Source: an uncultured Bizionia sp.
GTDB lineage: Bacteria > Bacteroidota > Bacteroidia > Flavobacteriales > Flavobacteriaceae
Direction of reading: 5' to 3'
Assembly: GCA_947496215.1 (NCBI GenBank)
Contig: CANMCF010000005.1
Span: 124,001 to 188,000 of the forward strand
DNA length: 64,000 nt
The notes beneath the pieces are model-generated. The model saw nothing but the letters and a program-made list of their open reading frames with translations, ran no database searches and had not been told where the DNA came from. The position numbers were made by a program, and so were the translations under genes. This document shows, in pieces, positions 52,114 to 60,897 of the stretch (position 1 is the first letter of the stretch; every line of letters starts with the position of its first letter).

Positions 52114-53838
52114 ATGTATAGTAAAACAAAGCAGATACTTTTAATGGTCATGGCATTGGTAACAACAGTGGTTTTTGCGCAAGAGCAAGAACAGGATACC
52201 ATTAAAACCGATGTCATAAACGTAATAAAACCATATAAGCCAACCATTTCTGATGCCTTTAAGGTAAAAGAGGTTCCTACGTTGGATGATGAGGAAATAG
52301 CCAACAAGAAAGAAGTTAAATACAATATCTTTTCATTTCCAGTGGCATCTACTTTTACACCGGCAAAAGGGAAGGCGGCAGTCGTGGACAAAGCAAAAAA
52401 GGCAAAGTTGTTTGATAATTATGCAACCTTGGGAGTCGGCACGTATACGACCGTTTTGGGGGAAGTATATTTAAACCATGAATTGGGAAGAGGAGAAAGC
52501 GTCAGTGCATATTTGGGACATCATTCTTCTGGAGGAGAGATAGAAGGCGTGTTGCTGGATAACGATTTTTCCGATTCGAAGCTTAATTTGAATTACAGCA
52601 AAAGAGATAAAAATCTCACTTGGACCATAGGAGGCGGATTCCAACTGCAATCATACAACTGGTATGGGTTACCACAGCCTGAATTTACGCAAGAGACGGC
52701 AAATGACTTAGATGTGGGACATGCGTTTACCAATGGTTATGTTTCTGGAGATATCGATTTTAAAGATAGCCGTATAAAATCCGGTAGTGTCCTGTTCAGG
52801 CGTTTTGGAGACAACCAAGGGTCGGGAGAAAATAGATTCAAGGCAAAATCGGTAATAGATATTCCTGTAAAGGAAGAAATAGTTTCCACTACGGTATTTG
52901 TGGATTATTTGGGAGGAGCTTTCGATAGGGATTACCATACGAATACAGAGTTGAACTATGGTAACTTTCAAATAGGGATAACCCCGACATATCAATTGAA
53001 AGAAGATGACTTAACCGTGGATGTAGGTTTTACCGCGACCTATTTAAACGATACGGAAGCCAGTAAGAGCAAGTTCTTCATCTACCCCAACATAAGTGCG
53101 TCCTACCGTTTGGTGGACGAAGTCCTTATTGCATTTGGAGGAGTGAAAGGTGGATTGATCCAAAACTCGTATTATGGTTTTGCCTCAGAAAATCCGTTTG
53201 TGTCACCAACACTGTTCATCACACCGACGGATCAACAATATAATGCCTTTTTGGGCTTGAAGGGGAAGTTGTCCAATACAATGAGTTATAGCATCAGTGG
53301 AAAATATATGGCAGAAAGAGCAAAGGCATTGTTCGTAAACAATGACATCATTGTGGATACAGAAGATTATACCTATGGAAATTCCTTTGGAGTCATCTAC
53401 GACAACGTGTCTACATTTGGCATAGGAGGAGAACTGAATGTGGATGTGAATAGAAATTTCACCTTGGGAATAAAAGGGGAGTACTTTGCCTACAATACCA
53501 AAAATCAAGAGGAAGCATGGAATTTGCCGGACATAAAGGCGTCCGTGTTTTTGGATTACCAAGTCACAGACCAATGGTTTACAGGGGCAAACTTGTTTTA
53601 TACAGGAGAGCGTAAGGACATATTCAACCAAACGAATACGATTGTCCCAGTTACAAGGGTTGTAACCTTGGACAGTTATTTCGATGTGAATGCCCATGTC
53701 GGATACCATATAAACGACAGGTTTTCCGTTTTTGTAAAGGGAAACAACCTCTTTGGGGAAGAATACACGAAATGGCAAAATACGCCAGTACAAGGTATCC
53801 AGTTTTTGGCAGGCGCCACTTATAAGTTTGATTTTTAA
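52114..53838 (+). CDS. TonB-dependent-receptor-like outer-membrane barrel without plug
   Basis: 574 residues with signal peptide (VVFAQ). There is a short N-terminal segment (VIKPYKPTISDAFKVKE) and then alternating strands through to FVKGNNLFGEEYTKWQN and the C-terminal GATYKFDF, the Phe-ended strand recognised by BamA. No TonB box or plug domain is seen, so it resembles the barrel half of a receptor. It is co-oriented with the TPR gene and ends at a strong terminator. Confidence 0.75.
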   Translation: MYSKTKQILLMVMALVTTVVFAQEQEQDTIKTDVINVIKPYKPTISDAFKVKEVPTLDDEEIANKKEVKYNIFSFPVASTFTPAKGKAAVVDKAKKAKLFDNYATLGVGTYTTVLGEVYLNHELGRGESVSAYLGHHSSGGEIEGVLLDNDFSDSKLNLNYSKRDKNLTWTIGGGFQLQSYNWYGLPQPEFTQETANDLDVGHAFTNGYVSGDIDFKDSRIKSGSVLFRRFGDNQGSGENRFKAKSVIDIPVKEEIVSTTVFVDYLGGAFDRDYHTNTELNYGNFQIGITPTYQLKEDDLTVDVGFTATYLNDTEASKSKFFIYPNISASYRLVDEVLIAFGGVKGGLIQNSYYGFASENPFVSPTLFITPTDQQYNAFLGLKGKLSNTMSYSISGKYMAERAKALFVNNDIIVDTEDYTYGNSFGVIYDNVSTFGIGGELNVDVNRNFTLGIKGEYFAYNTKNQEEAWNLPDIKASVFLDYQVTDQWFTGANLFYTGERKDIFNQTNTIVPVTRVVTLDSYFDVNAHVGYHINDRFSVFVKGNNLFGEEYTKWQNTPVQGIQFLAGATYKFDF

Positions 53839-53865
53839 ATCAACTTTTATAGTATCTTAAAACAT

Positions 53866-53897
53866 AAAAAACGTCCTCTTTAAAGAGGACGTTTTTT
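53866..53897. terminator. Strong terminator after the barrel gene
   Basis: AAAAAACGTCCTCTT and AAGAGGACGTTTTTT form a perfect hairpin with T-run; symmetric, so it would also work on the minus strand. It separates the TPR/barrel pair from the amidohydrolase. Confidence 0.92.
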
Positions 53898-53928
53898 ATG
53901 TCTATATTTATACTCAAAATCACAACCC

Positions 53929-55554
53929 ATGAAGAAAACGTATCTAAGCCTTGCACTGTTAATACTTCTTTCCTCTTGTCAAAAAGGAAAGGTGGAAGTA
54001 GATCGCATCATAGTGAATGCGAATGTCTATACTGTGAATGCAAACTTTGAAAAAGCAGAAGCATTAGCCATCAAAGACGGGAAATTCGTAGCGGTGGGAG
54101 CTACTTTGGACATCAAGGACAAATATGAGGCAGAAGAAACAACGGATGCCAAAGGGCAAACCATAGTTCCTGGCTTTATAGATGCACATTGCCACTTTTA
54201 CAACTTGGGATTAAACCAATTGAATGTGAATCTGGTTGGTACGAAAAGCTTTGATGACATGATGAAACGTGTCATAACGTTTCAGAATAAGAGACAAGCC
54301 AATTTCATAATAGGACGAGGTTGGGATCAAAATGATTGGGAGGACAAGACATACCCAGACAAAGGTTTGTTGGACAAGTTGTATCCAGACACTCCTGTTG
54401 CCTTGACGCGAATAGATGGGCACGCCATGTTGTGTAATCAAGCAGCCTTGGACTTGGCAGGAATCACGGAGGAAACCAACGTTTCCGGAGGAGAAATAAA
54501 AAAGGGCAACGGAAAGCTTACTGGGGTGTTGATAGACAATCCCATGGAGTTGGTTGAAGCCACATTCCCGAAACCGACTAGACGACAACAAATAGATGCA
54601 CTTATGGAAGCTCAGGAAATTTGTACCAAATTGGGACTTACGACCGTGTCCGATGCAGGTTTGGATAGGGAAGTGATAGAGCTCATAGATAGCCTACAAC
54701 AAACCAACACGTTGAAGATGCGTGTCTATGCCATGATTAGCAATAAGAAGGAAAATTTGGATTATTATTTGAAAAAGGGAAAGATAAAGACAGAACGATT
54801 GAACGTACAATCTGTCAAGGTCTATGCAGATGGAGCTTTGGGGTCTCGCGGGGCAGCTTTAAAGGCGCCTTACAGTGATGAGCATGGTCATTATGGAGCA
54901 ATGGTGATTCCAACCAAGGATTACGAAGCCTTGGCAACCAGAATAGAGGCAGCAAACTATCAGATGAACACGCATGCCATCGGGGATTCTGCAAATAGAT
55001 TTGTATTGCAAACCTACAACAAGGTTTTGGAAAACAAGACGAACAAGAGATGGAGAGTTGAGCATGCACAAGTCGTCACGGACAATGATTTCGAGTATTT
55101 CAAGAATGAAAACATAATACCATCCATACAGCCTACCCACGCCACAAGTGATATGTACTGGGCAGAAGATAGAGTGGGGGAGGATCGTGTAAAGGGAGCC
55201 TATGCATACAAGACATTGTTGGACAAGAGTGGGAAAGTCGCTTTGGGAACAGATTTCCCTGTAGAGAAGGTCAGCCCATTCTTAACATTCTATGCAGCAG
55301 TTGCAAGAAAGGATTTGAAAAATTTCCCTAAAAATGGATTTCAAAAAGAGAACGGATTGTCCAGGGAGGAAACACTTAAAGGGATGACGATTTGGGCAGC
55401 CTATTCCAATTTCGAAGAAAAAGAAAAAGGAAGCATAGAAGTAGGAAAGTACGCAGATTTCATTATCTTGGGTAAGGACATCATGCAAGTGCCAGAACGG
55501 CAACTACCTTTCATAAAGGTGAAACAAACCTTTATTGATGGTGTGGCACAATAA
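53929..55554 (+). CDS. YtcJ-like metal-dependent amidohydrolase, lipoprotein
   Basis: 541 residues with a lipobox (LLSSCQKG). The amidohydrolase-3 fold: VPGFIDAHCHFYNLG (metal His pair), YADGALGSRGAAL, MNTHAIGDSANR, RWRVEHAQVV and GTDFPVEKVSP (catalytic Asp). The family hydrolyses C-N bonds of N-substituted amides or formamides, with unknown substrate here. It is membrane-anchored in the periplasm, unlike many cytoplasmic relatives. Confidence 0.87.
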   Translation: MKKTYLSLALLILLSSCQKGKVEVDRIIVNANVYTVNANFEKAEALAIKDGKFVAVGATLDIKDKYEAEETTDAKGQTIVPGFIDAHCHFYNLGLNQLNVNLVGTKSFDDMMKRVITFQNKRQANFIIGRGWDQNDWEDKTYPDKGLLDKLYPDTPVALTRIDGHAMLCNQAALDLAGITEETNVSGGEIKKGNGKLTGVLIDNPMELVEATFPKPTRRQQIDALMEAQEICTKLGLTTVSDAGLDREVIELIDSLQQTNTLKMRVYAMISNKKENLDYYLKKGKIKTERLNVQSVKVYADGALGSRGAALKAPYSDEHGHYGAMVIPTKDYEALATRIEAANYQMNTHAIGDSANRFVLQTYNKVLENKTNKRWRVEHAQVVTDNDFEYFKNENIIPSIQPTHATSDMYWAEDRVGEDRVKGAYAYKTLLDKSGKVALGTDFPVEKVSPFLTFYAAVARKDLKNFPKNGFQKENGLSREETLKGMTIWAAYSNFEEKEKGSIEVGKYADFIILGKDIMQVPERQLPFIKVKQTFIDGVAQ

Positions 55555-55665
55555 TTGACACTAGACATAGAAGAACAAACATTCATGAACTAAAGAACTG
55601 GATTTACAGAAGGACGATTATAAGAATGTTACAGATGACCGATAAAAAGCAATAGACACACACAA

Positions 55666-56193
55666 ATGAGAAAGATACTAACCGTTTTATTCTTTATAGG
55701 AATATCATCAACTACGCTAGCACAGACGGAAGCATACAAAAAAGCAGTTAAGAAATGCATTGAAAGCAATGGTACGATCTCCTATTATGAAGATGTCGTA
55801 GACCAAATGTACACCATGTTGGAAAAACAGTTTGAATCCAAAGAAGTGCCTGCCAGCGTGTGGAGTGAAATCAGAAAAGGGAAAACGGCAGCAATGGAAG
55901 ATCTGGCAGATATGATCGTATCTGCATACCAAGGGTATTTCACAATAAGGGATGTGAAGAAGATGAATGCCCTTTACAACACGCCAGCAGGCAAGAACAT
56001 GTTTAAAAAGGATGCTCTTTCAGAAGACGATAAAGTTGTTTTAAATGAATTCTATCAAAGTGAGACAGGTCAAAAGATCGTTAGCTCACAAGATGATATG
56101 ACGGCATCCATGAGCAAGATTTCCGAAACATGGAGTGGGAACTTGTATAAGAGTGTCATCGAACAACTCTCGGTCAAAGGTTATAATTTGTAA
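55666..56193 (+). CDS. DUF2059-like secreted protein
   Basis: 175 residues with signal peptide (TLAQT). Helical body with the DUF2059 pattern YQGYFTIRDVKKMNALYNTP and FYQSETGQKIV. Periplasmic, function unknown. It lies 110 bp after the amidohydrolase. Confidence 0.8.
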   Translation: MRKILTVLFFIGISSTTLAQTEAYKKAVKKCIESNGTISYYEDVVDQMYTMLEKQFESKEVPASVWSEIRKGKTAAMEDLADMIVSAYQGYFTIRDVKKMNALYNTPAGKNMFKKDALSEDDKVVLNEFYQSETGQKIVSSQDDMTASMSKISETWSGNLYKSVIEQLSVKGYNL

Positions 56194-56205
56194 TGTTGAG
56201 ATTGT

Positions 56206-56904
56206 TTAAACATAAAGTTTTGCCAAATAATCGAAGTGCACACCATCTATGACCTTTTCGCACTGCAACCCAACAGAGGTACACGCAATGGACAAGGTGT
56301 CAAAATCTAGATAAAGCCATTTCATAGCCTCTTCTTTTTCTCCTTTGTAGCTTAGGAAATAATCGAGTTCCCCATAATAATTGGAATTGGCATCGTGCCA
56401 AAGACCACCATCCTCATCTTCATACATATATTTGATGTCACTGGAATCTATTAAGATTTGTCCGTTGGGATTCAGCAGGTTTTTTAAATGATTCAAGTAA
56501 ATGGGGGTTTCCTTTATGGTTTGGAATATTCCAGTGCCATTCATCAATAGTAGAATGGTGTCGAAGGTCTCGGTTTCCTTCAAAAGCGGTTTCAATTCGG
56601 CTTTCTGGATGCCTCTTAGTTTGCAAACTTCGATGGCTCCCTTGGAGCTGTCAATGGCTTTGATTTTCAATCCTTTGTTTTGCAAATGTAAACTGTGGTT
56701 GCCAGCACCGGCCCCAACATCCAAAACCGATCCTTTGGATAGTTTTAGTGCTTCCTGTTCCAATTCGGGCATTTCAGAATAAGGCCTGAACAAATATGAC
56801 AATGGTAAGATGTCCTCTTCCGATATGCTGGTAGAAGTTATTATGTCTTCAGTACGATTTCCATTTTGATGATCCAATAAGGCCTTTCCGAAGAGATCCT
56901 TCAT
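56206..56904 (-). CDS. Class I SAM-dependent methyltransferase
   Basis: 232 residues from the ATG at 56904; the frame stays open to about 57018 but that would run into the divergent gene. SAM-binding motif SVLDVGAGAGNHSLHLQNKG (motif I), then AIDSSKGAIEV and TFDTILLLMNGTGIF. The substrate is unknown. It is convergent with DUF2059 and divergent from the YkgJ-like gene. Confidence 0.82.
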   Translation of the reverse strand: MKDLFGKALLDHQNGNRTEDIITSTSISEEDILPLSYLFRPYSEMPELEQEALKLSKGSVLDVGAGAGNHSLHLQNKGLKIKAIDSSKGAIEVCKLRGIQKAELKPLLKETETFDTILLLMNGTGIFQTIKETPIYLNHLKNLLNPNGQILIDSSDIKYMYEDEDGGLWHDANSNYYGELDYFLSYKGEKEEAMKWLYLDFDTLSIACTSVGLQCEKVIDGVHFDYLAKLYV

Positions 56905-56958
56905 AAAAAATATGTTTTCATTCTCCAATGGTAGGAGATATAAGTTCCAAACTTTAAT

Positions 56959-56966
56959 TATTTTTG
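56959..56966 (+). promoter_or_regulatory. -7 box only 4 bp before an ATG
   Basis: TATTTTTG fits TAnnTTTG and ends 4 bp before the ATG at 56971, so the mRNA would be nearly or fully leaderless. No -33 was found. Confidence 0.4.
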
Positions 56967-56970
56967 CGTT

Positions 56971-57465
56971 ATGCAAGATGAAATAGACAACCTGCCAAAG
57001 CTGGCCAAAGATAAGCATAAGGAAAACAAAACCTTTTTTACCAAGCTAAAAAAAAAGCAGCCTAAACAATTGGATTATCTAATGCAGGAATTGCATGAGG
57101 AAGAGTTTGAAAGAACGGACTGTTTGAAATGTGCCAATTGTTGCAAGACGACCGGTCCTTTGTTCACCGATAAGGATGTTGAACGCATAGCCAAGCATTT
57201 TAAAATGAAAACCCAGCAATTCATAGATCAGTTCCTACGAGTGGACGAGGATAACGATTATGTGTTGAAAAGCGTACCCTGCACTTTTTTGGGAGCAGAC
57301 AACTATTGCTCCATATACGATGTGAGACCAAAAGCTTGTAGGGAGTTCCCACATACGGATAGGAAGAAGTTTCAGCAAATATCCAATCTTACATTGAAGA
57401 ATGTGGCAATTTGCCCTGCAGCATTCAACATTGTGGAAGCTATGAAGAAACGAATCAAGGTGTAA
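56971..57465 (+). CDS. YkgJ-like cysteine-cluster protein
   Basis: 164 residues. After a Lys-rich N-terminus, CLKCANCCKTTGPLFTDKDV and later VPCTFLGADNYCSIYDVRPK plus ACREFPHTD form the cysteine cluster of the YkgJ family, expected to bind zinc or an Fe-S cluster. Eight Cys sit in the right places. Function is unknown. Possibly leaderless, see the promoter note. Confidence 0.85.
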   Translation: MQDEIDNLPKLAKDKHKENKTFFTKLKKKQPKQLDYLMQELHEEEFERTDCLKCANCCKTTGPLFTDKDVERIAKHFKMKTQQFIDQFLRVDEDNDYVLKSVPCTFLGADNYCSIYDVRPKACREFPHTDRKKFQQISNLTLKNVAICPAAFNIVEAMKKRIKV

Positions 57466-57526
57466 CCTTTAGATTTCCGATTCTTGTTTTTTCCTATTTC
57501 ATTATCTTTACAAGAAAACACAAGCC

Positions 57527-58357
57527 TTGGAATCTATCTTAAACTATTTTGAAAACATACCATCACATCATAGAAGCATTATTCTAGTTGGAGGGATCAC
57601 CCTGTTTTGGTTGTTGGAAGGAATAATGCCGTTGTTCAGGTTTAATTATAAGAAATGGAAACATGCAATCCCTAACATCTTCTTTACCATGACTACGGTA
57701 ATCATAAACTTTTCATTGGCTTTTTTGTTGCTCGAGACATCGGATTGGGTTACAGTCAATGACTTTGGGATCATAAATTGGTTGCCGGAAATGCCATTGT
57801 GGTTGTATGTTGTCTTGGGAGTTTTGCTATTGGATTTCATAGGGGCCTATTTGGCACATTACATAGAACATAAGGTGAGTCTTCTATGGAGGGTGCATTT
57901 GGTACATCATTCGGATCATAAGATTGACACTACCACGGGAAATAGACACCATCCCTTGGAAAGCATTATCCGTTTTGTGTTTACGTTGGTTGGTGTTTTT
58001 ATAATTGGCGCACCAATGGGGATCATCATGTTGTATCAATCATTGTCCATTGTCTTTACCCAATTCACACACGCCAACATCAAACTACCAAAGAAAATGG
58101 ATAACATCATTGGGTTCATTTTTATTTCACCAGATATACACAAGGTGCATCATCATAACATGTTGCCTTATACAGATTCCAACTACGGAAACATATTTTC
58201 CATATGGGATCGTTTGTTTGGAACATTTATGATGTTGGATACCGAAAAAATAGTCTACGGGGTAGATACCTTCCCAAACGAGTCTGAAAATAGTAGCTTG
58301 AAGCATTTGCTGCTAAAACAACCCTTCTACAAAAAAAGGAATCCGACCATAAAATAG
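57527..58357 (+). CDS. Sterol desaturase/fatty acid hydroxylase family membrane enzyme
   Basis: 276 residues from TTG. Four to five helices and three histidine clusters: AHYIEHKV (about 114), HLVHHSDHKIDTTTGNRHHP and PDIHKVHHHNMLPYTDSNYG. These bind a di-iron centre that hydroxylates or desaturates a lipid. TATCTTTA at 57503-57510 is a likely -7 box. Its last 84 bp have a near-copy 1.4 kb downstream, across an inserted gene. Confidence 0.87.
   Translation: MESILNYFENIPSHHRSIILVGGITLFWLLEGIMPLFRFNYKKWKHAIPNIFFTMTTVIINFSLAFLLLETSDWVTVNDFGIINWLPEMPLWLYVVLGVLLLDFIGAYLAHYIEHKVSLLWRVHLVHHSDHKIDTTTGNRHHPLESIIRFVFTLVGVFIIGAPMGIIMLYQSLSIVFTQFTHANIKLPKKMDNIIGFIFISPDIHKVHHHNMLPYTDSNYGNIFSIWDRLFGTFMMLDTEKIVYGVDTFPNESENSSLKHLLLKQPFYKKRNPTIK
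58274..58347 (+). repeat. Direct repeat copy 1, 3' end of the desaturase gene
   Basis: The 74 bp here match 59667-59740 with three substitutions. This copy lies in the functional coding end of the desaturase gene. Confidence 0.9.
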
Positions 58358-58429
58358 AGTCAATTATAAAGTTCAATGTAAGATTATTTGCTACATTTAC
58401 GCTTTTTTACAATTGACAGATCGACTTCT

Positions 58430-59659
58430 ATGAAAATCATTATGTTACTTTTTGTATTGCTAACCTGCAATATTTATGCTCAAAATAATTATATATCGGG
58501 AACTATAGTTACAAACAATGATAAGACTTTAAAGGGGGAAATCAATTATCAAGATTGGTTGATAACACCTGAAGTTATAAAATTTAAAAGTGGAGAATCA
58601 ATAAAAAAGTTTGATGTGTCAGAAATCAAATCTTTTGAAGTGGAGGGAGATAAATTTATCAGTAAAAAGGTGAAATTAGATGTTACGGAGCAAAAGTTAG
58701 GTAGAATGAAGAAAGGTGATAAACCCCTATTTGTAGATAAAATAGTTTTTCTAAATGTATTGGTAGAAGGCGCTATTAATCTATACGAATTCTACGATTC
58801 TAGACTCCATTTTTTTGTTGAAAAAGAAGGTGATTTCATTGAGTTGATAAATAGAAAGTATATAGGTGAAGACAACAACGACTTAATAACCTATAAGAAG
58901 TATTTGGGACAATTGAGTTTTTTGCTAAATGAATGTACTTCAGTAAAAGTCAAAGGAAACCTAAGCTATGAAAGAAAAGAATTTTCAAAATTAATTAATG
59001 AGTATAATTTATGTGTCTCTCCAAATAAGCAAGAAGAGGATTTATATGTTAAGAGTGTAGATAAAAAAAGAAATCATTTTTATGCAACAGGAGGTCTTTT
59101 ATTCACAAATTTTTCTATAGATAGTGAAAACATTTTATTGAAATATTTTGATGGAGGATCAATATCTTCTGTAGGTTTTGGAGGCGCTTATGAAATTACC
59201 TTATCTAAAAATTTGGAAAGATTGACTTTGTACAATGAGTTGGTTTATAGTAGTTATAGTGAATCTTTTAATAACGCAACCCAGGCTACAGTTCATATAC
59301 TATACGATCCCTTAAAGATTGAATATTCCTCCATTGGTTTTTTTTCCATTTTTAGATATAAATTTATTAAGGGGAACAGTAAAGTGAATCCTTTTTTTAA
59401 TGTGGGAGTTGGTTATAATTTTGTTGTTTCTCATAATGCTTCTGTAACGCGGACTAATACGTTTAATTCAACAGAGCAAGTTTTACCAATTGATTTGTTT
59501 AACAAAAAGTATTTGAGCCTTCCAATGGGAATAGGTGTAATTTATGATAAGTTTTCGTTAGAATTGAGGTATATTTTATCCAATCAAGTATTAAATGTTT
59601 TCACAAATGAAAACAAAGTGTCGAGTATTGGTTTAATGTTAGGTTACAAGTTGAATTGA
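58430..59659 (+). CDS. Outer-membrane barrel-like protein lying between the repeats
   Basis: 409 residues from the ATG at 58430 (frame open from 58388). The signal peptide ends IYAQN. The N-terminal half (ISGTIVTNNDKTLKGEINYQ then IKKFDVSEIKSFEVEGDKFI) is a beta/helix domain found in many flavobacterial hypothetical proteins. The C-terminal half reads as barrel strands and ends LMLGYKLN. AT content is higher and codon use different from the desaturase gene, consistent with acquisition. Function unknown. Confidence 0.7.
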   Translation: MKIIMLLFVLLTCNIYAQNNYISGTIVTNNDKTLKGEINYQDWLITPEVIKFKSGESIKKFDVSEIKSFEVEGDKFISKKVKLDVTEQKLGRMKKGDKPLFVDKIVFLNVLVEGAINLYEFYDSRLHFFVEKEGDFIELINRKYIGEDNNDLITYKKYLGQLSFLLNECTSVKVKGNLSYERKEFSKLINEYNLCVSPNKQEEDLYVKSVDKKRNHFYATGGLLFTNFSIDSENILLKYFDGGSISSVGFGGAYEITLSKNLERLTLYNELVYSSYSESFNNATQATVHILYDPLKIEYSSIGFFSIFRYKFIKGNSKVNPFFNVGVGYNFVVSHNASVTRTNTFNSTEQVLPIDLFNKKYLSLPMGIGVIYDKFSLELRYILSNQVLNVFTNENKVSSIGLMLGYKLN

Positions 59660-59666
59660 TTTTTAG

Positions 59667-59740
59667 CCAAACGAGTCTGAAAATAGTAACTTGAAGCATT
59701 TGCTGTTAAAACAACCCTTCTACAAAAAAAGAAATCCGAC
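59667..59740 (+). repeat. Direct repeat copy 2, orphan 3' end of a desaturase gene
   Basis: This starts 8 bp after the barrel gene's stop and matches the desaturase end (CCAAACGAGTCTGAAAATAG...) with three differences. No reading frame around it is open upstream, so it is a pseudo-end. The remaining gap to 59994 contains nothing recognisable. Confidence 0.9.
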
Positions 59741-59994
59741 AAATGAATGTTTGAATTAATTTGTTGATTGTTAATGTTTTATGTTTGAAATGATCTAAAA
59801 ACAAGCGATGAGTCATTCATTTCCAAGAACAAAACAGTTAGTTGTCAATGAAAATAGTGTTTCAGCGAGTTTTTTATAATATCTAGTGAATACCTTTTAA
59901 ATTGTGCCCTGATAACATAGGTATACCATACTTTTGAAGCTTTTTACGATTAGTTGATTTTTAGCAATACAAACTAATTTATAAATTTTACGTT

Positions 59995-60897
59995 ATGAGC
60001 TCCCACAAAACATTATACTTATTTCTATGCTCAATCCTGTTGAGCTTTAATTCATATTCGCAAGAACCGGCTACTCTCATAGAAAAGAATATTATGAGAA
60101 CTAGTTTGTTGCAAACGCTTAATGAAGCAAAAGACACGCTTACACTTAAGAATGAAAGCGACATTTTAAGGGTTACTTTCATCAATCATAAAAATGATAG
60201 AGAAACCGTAGTGGACATTATGTCCAAAGAGGTTAAGATTCCGTTGTATCATTTCGAGGTAGGTAGGTTCACCATATCCACTTACATAGACAACGACATT
60301 GTCCTTTTGGGAATGACCAGGGTGTCCAATATTCGCACGCCAAAAGATGCCACTGTAGATTTGGAGGAAAGCATACTTAGGTCAAGTTTGTCGGAAGAGG
60401 AACAAGTATATAGAAACCTCAAGCCATTGAAACCAAATGCCGGGGCAGTGGCCAAGTCGAATCCTGAAAAAACGAGGAAAGCTAAACCCAAGGCGTTGGA
60501 TGCCAAGATGAATGTTCGAGAGTCCAGAATAGCCGAGTTGGAAAGAAAGAGAAAAGAAAAGTTGAAAAAACGTAAAGCCATCATCGAAAGAAAGATTAGA
60601 GCTAGGAAGTCTAAGAAAATTAAAAATGAAAAAACCAAAGAAGGCTTGTTGGCACTATCAACAAAAAAAGAGGTAACAGAAAAAGAGGATATAATTGCTG
60701 AGGCCTCAGACACCAAGGAAGTAATTGACAATGATAAGAGAACTGGAAGATTGGCTTCAGGTAAACGTAGGGAAATAGAACAAGAAAAGGTAAGCTATAA
60801 CATTTCTGTTGCTAGAGATGAAACAGTGATGATTCAAACTAGAGAGGAATACAGAAAGAATCATTTAAGACCCAATGGCAAAAAATATGATGACTAA
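59995..60897 (+). CDS. Secreted, highly charged protein of unknown function
   Basis: 300 residues. Signal peptide (ends NSYSQ), a beta-rich N-terminal domain of about 110 residues (VTFINHKNDRETVVDIMSKE, IPLYHFEVGRFTISTY), then a long Lys/Arg/Glu-rich region (about 150-225, with RKRKEKLKKRKAIIERKIR) likely to form a helix or coiled coil. I recognise no family. It overlaps the muramidase gene tail to tail by 4 bp. Confidence 0.65.
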   Translation: MSSHKTLYLFLCSILLSFNSYSQEPATLIEKNIMRTSLLQTLNEAKDTLTLKNESDILRVTFINHKNDRETVVDIMSKEVKIPLYHFEVGRFTISTYIDNDIVLLGMTRVSNIRTPKDATVDLEESILRSSLSEEEQVYRNLKPLKPNAGAVAKSNPEKTRKAKPKALDAKMNVRESRIAELERKRKEKLKKRKAIIERKIRARKSKKIKNEKTKEGLLALSTKKEVTEKEDIIAEASDTKEVIDNDKRTGRLASGKRREIEQEKVSYNISVARDETVMIQTREEYRKNHLRPNGKKYDD

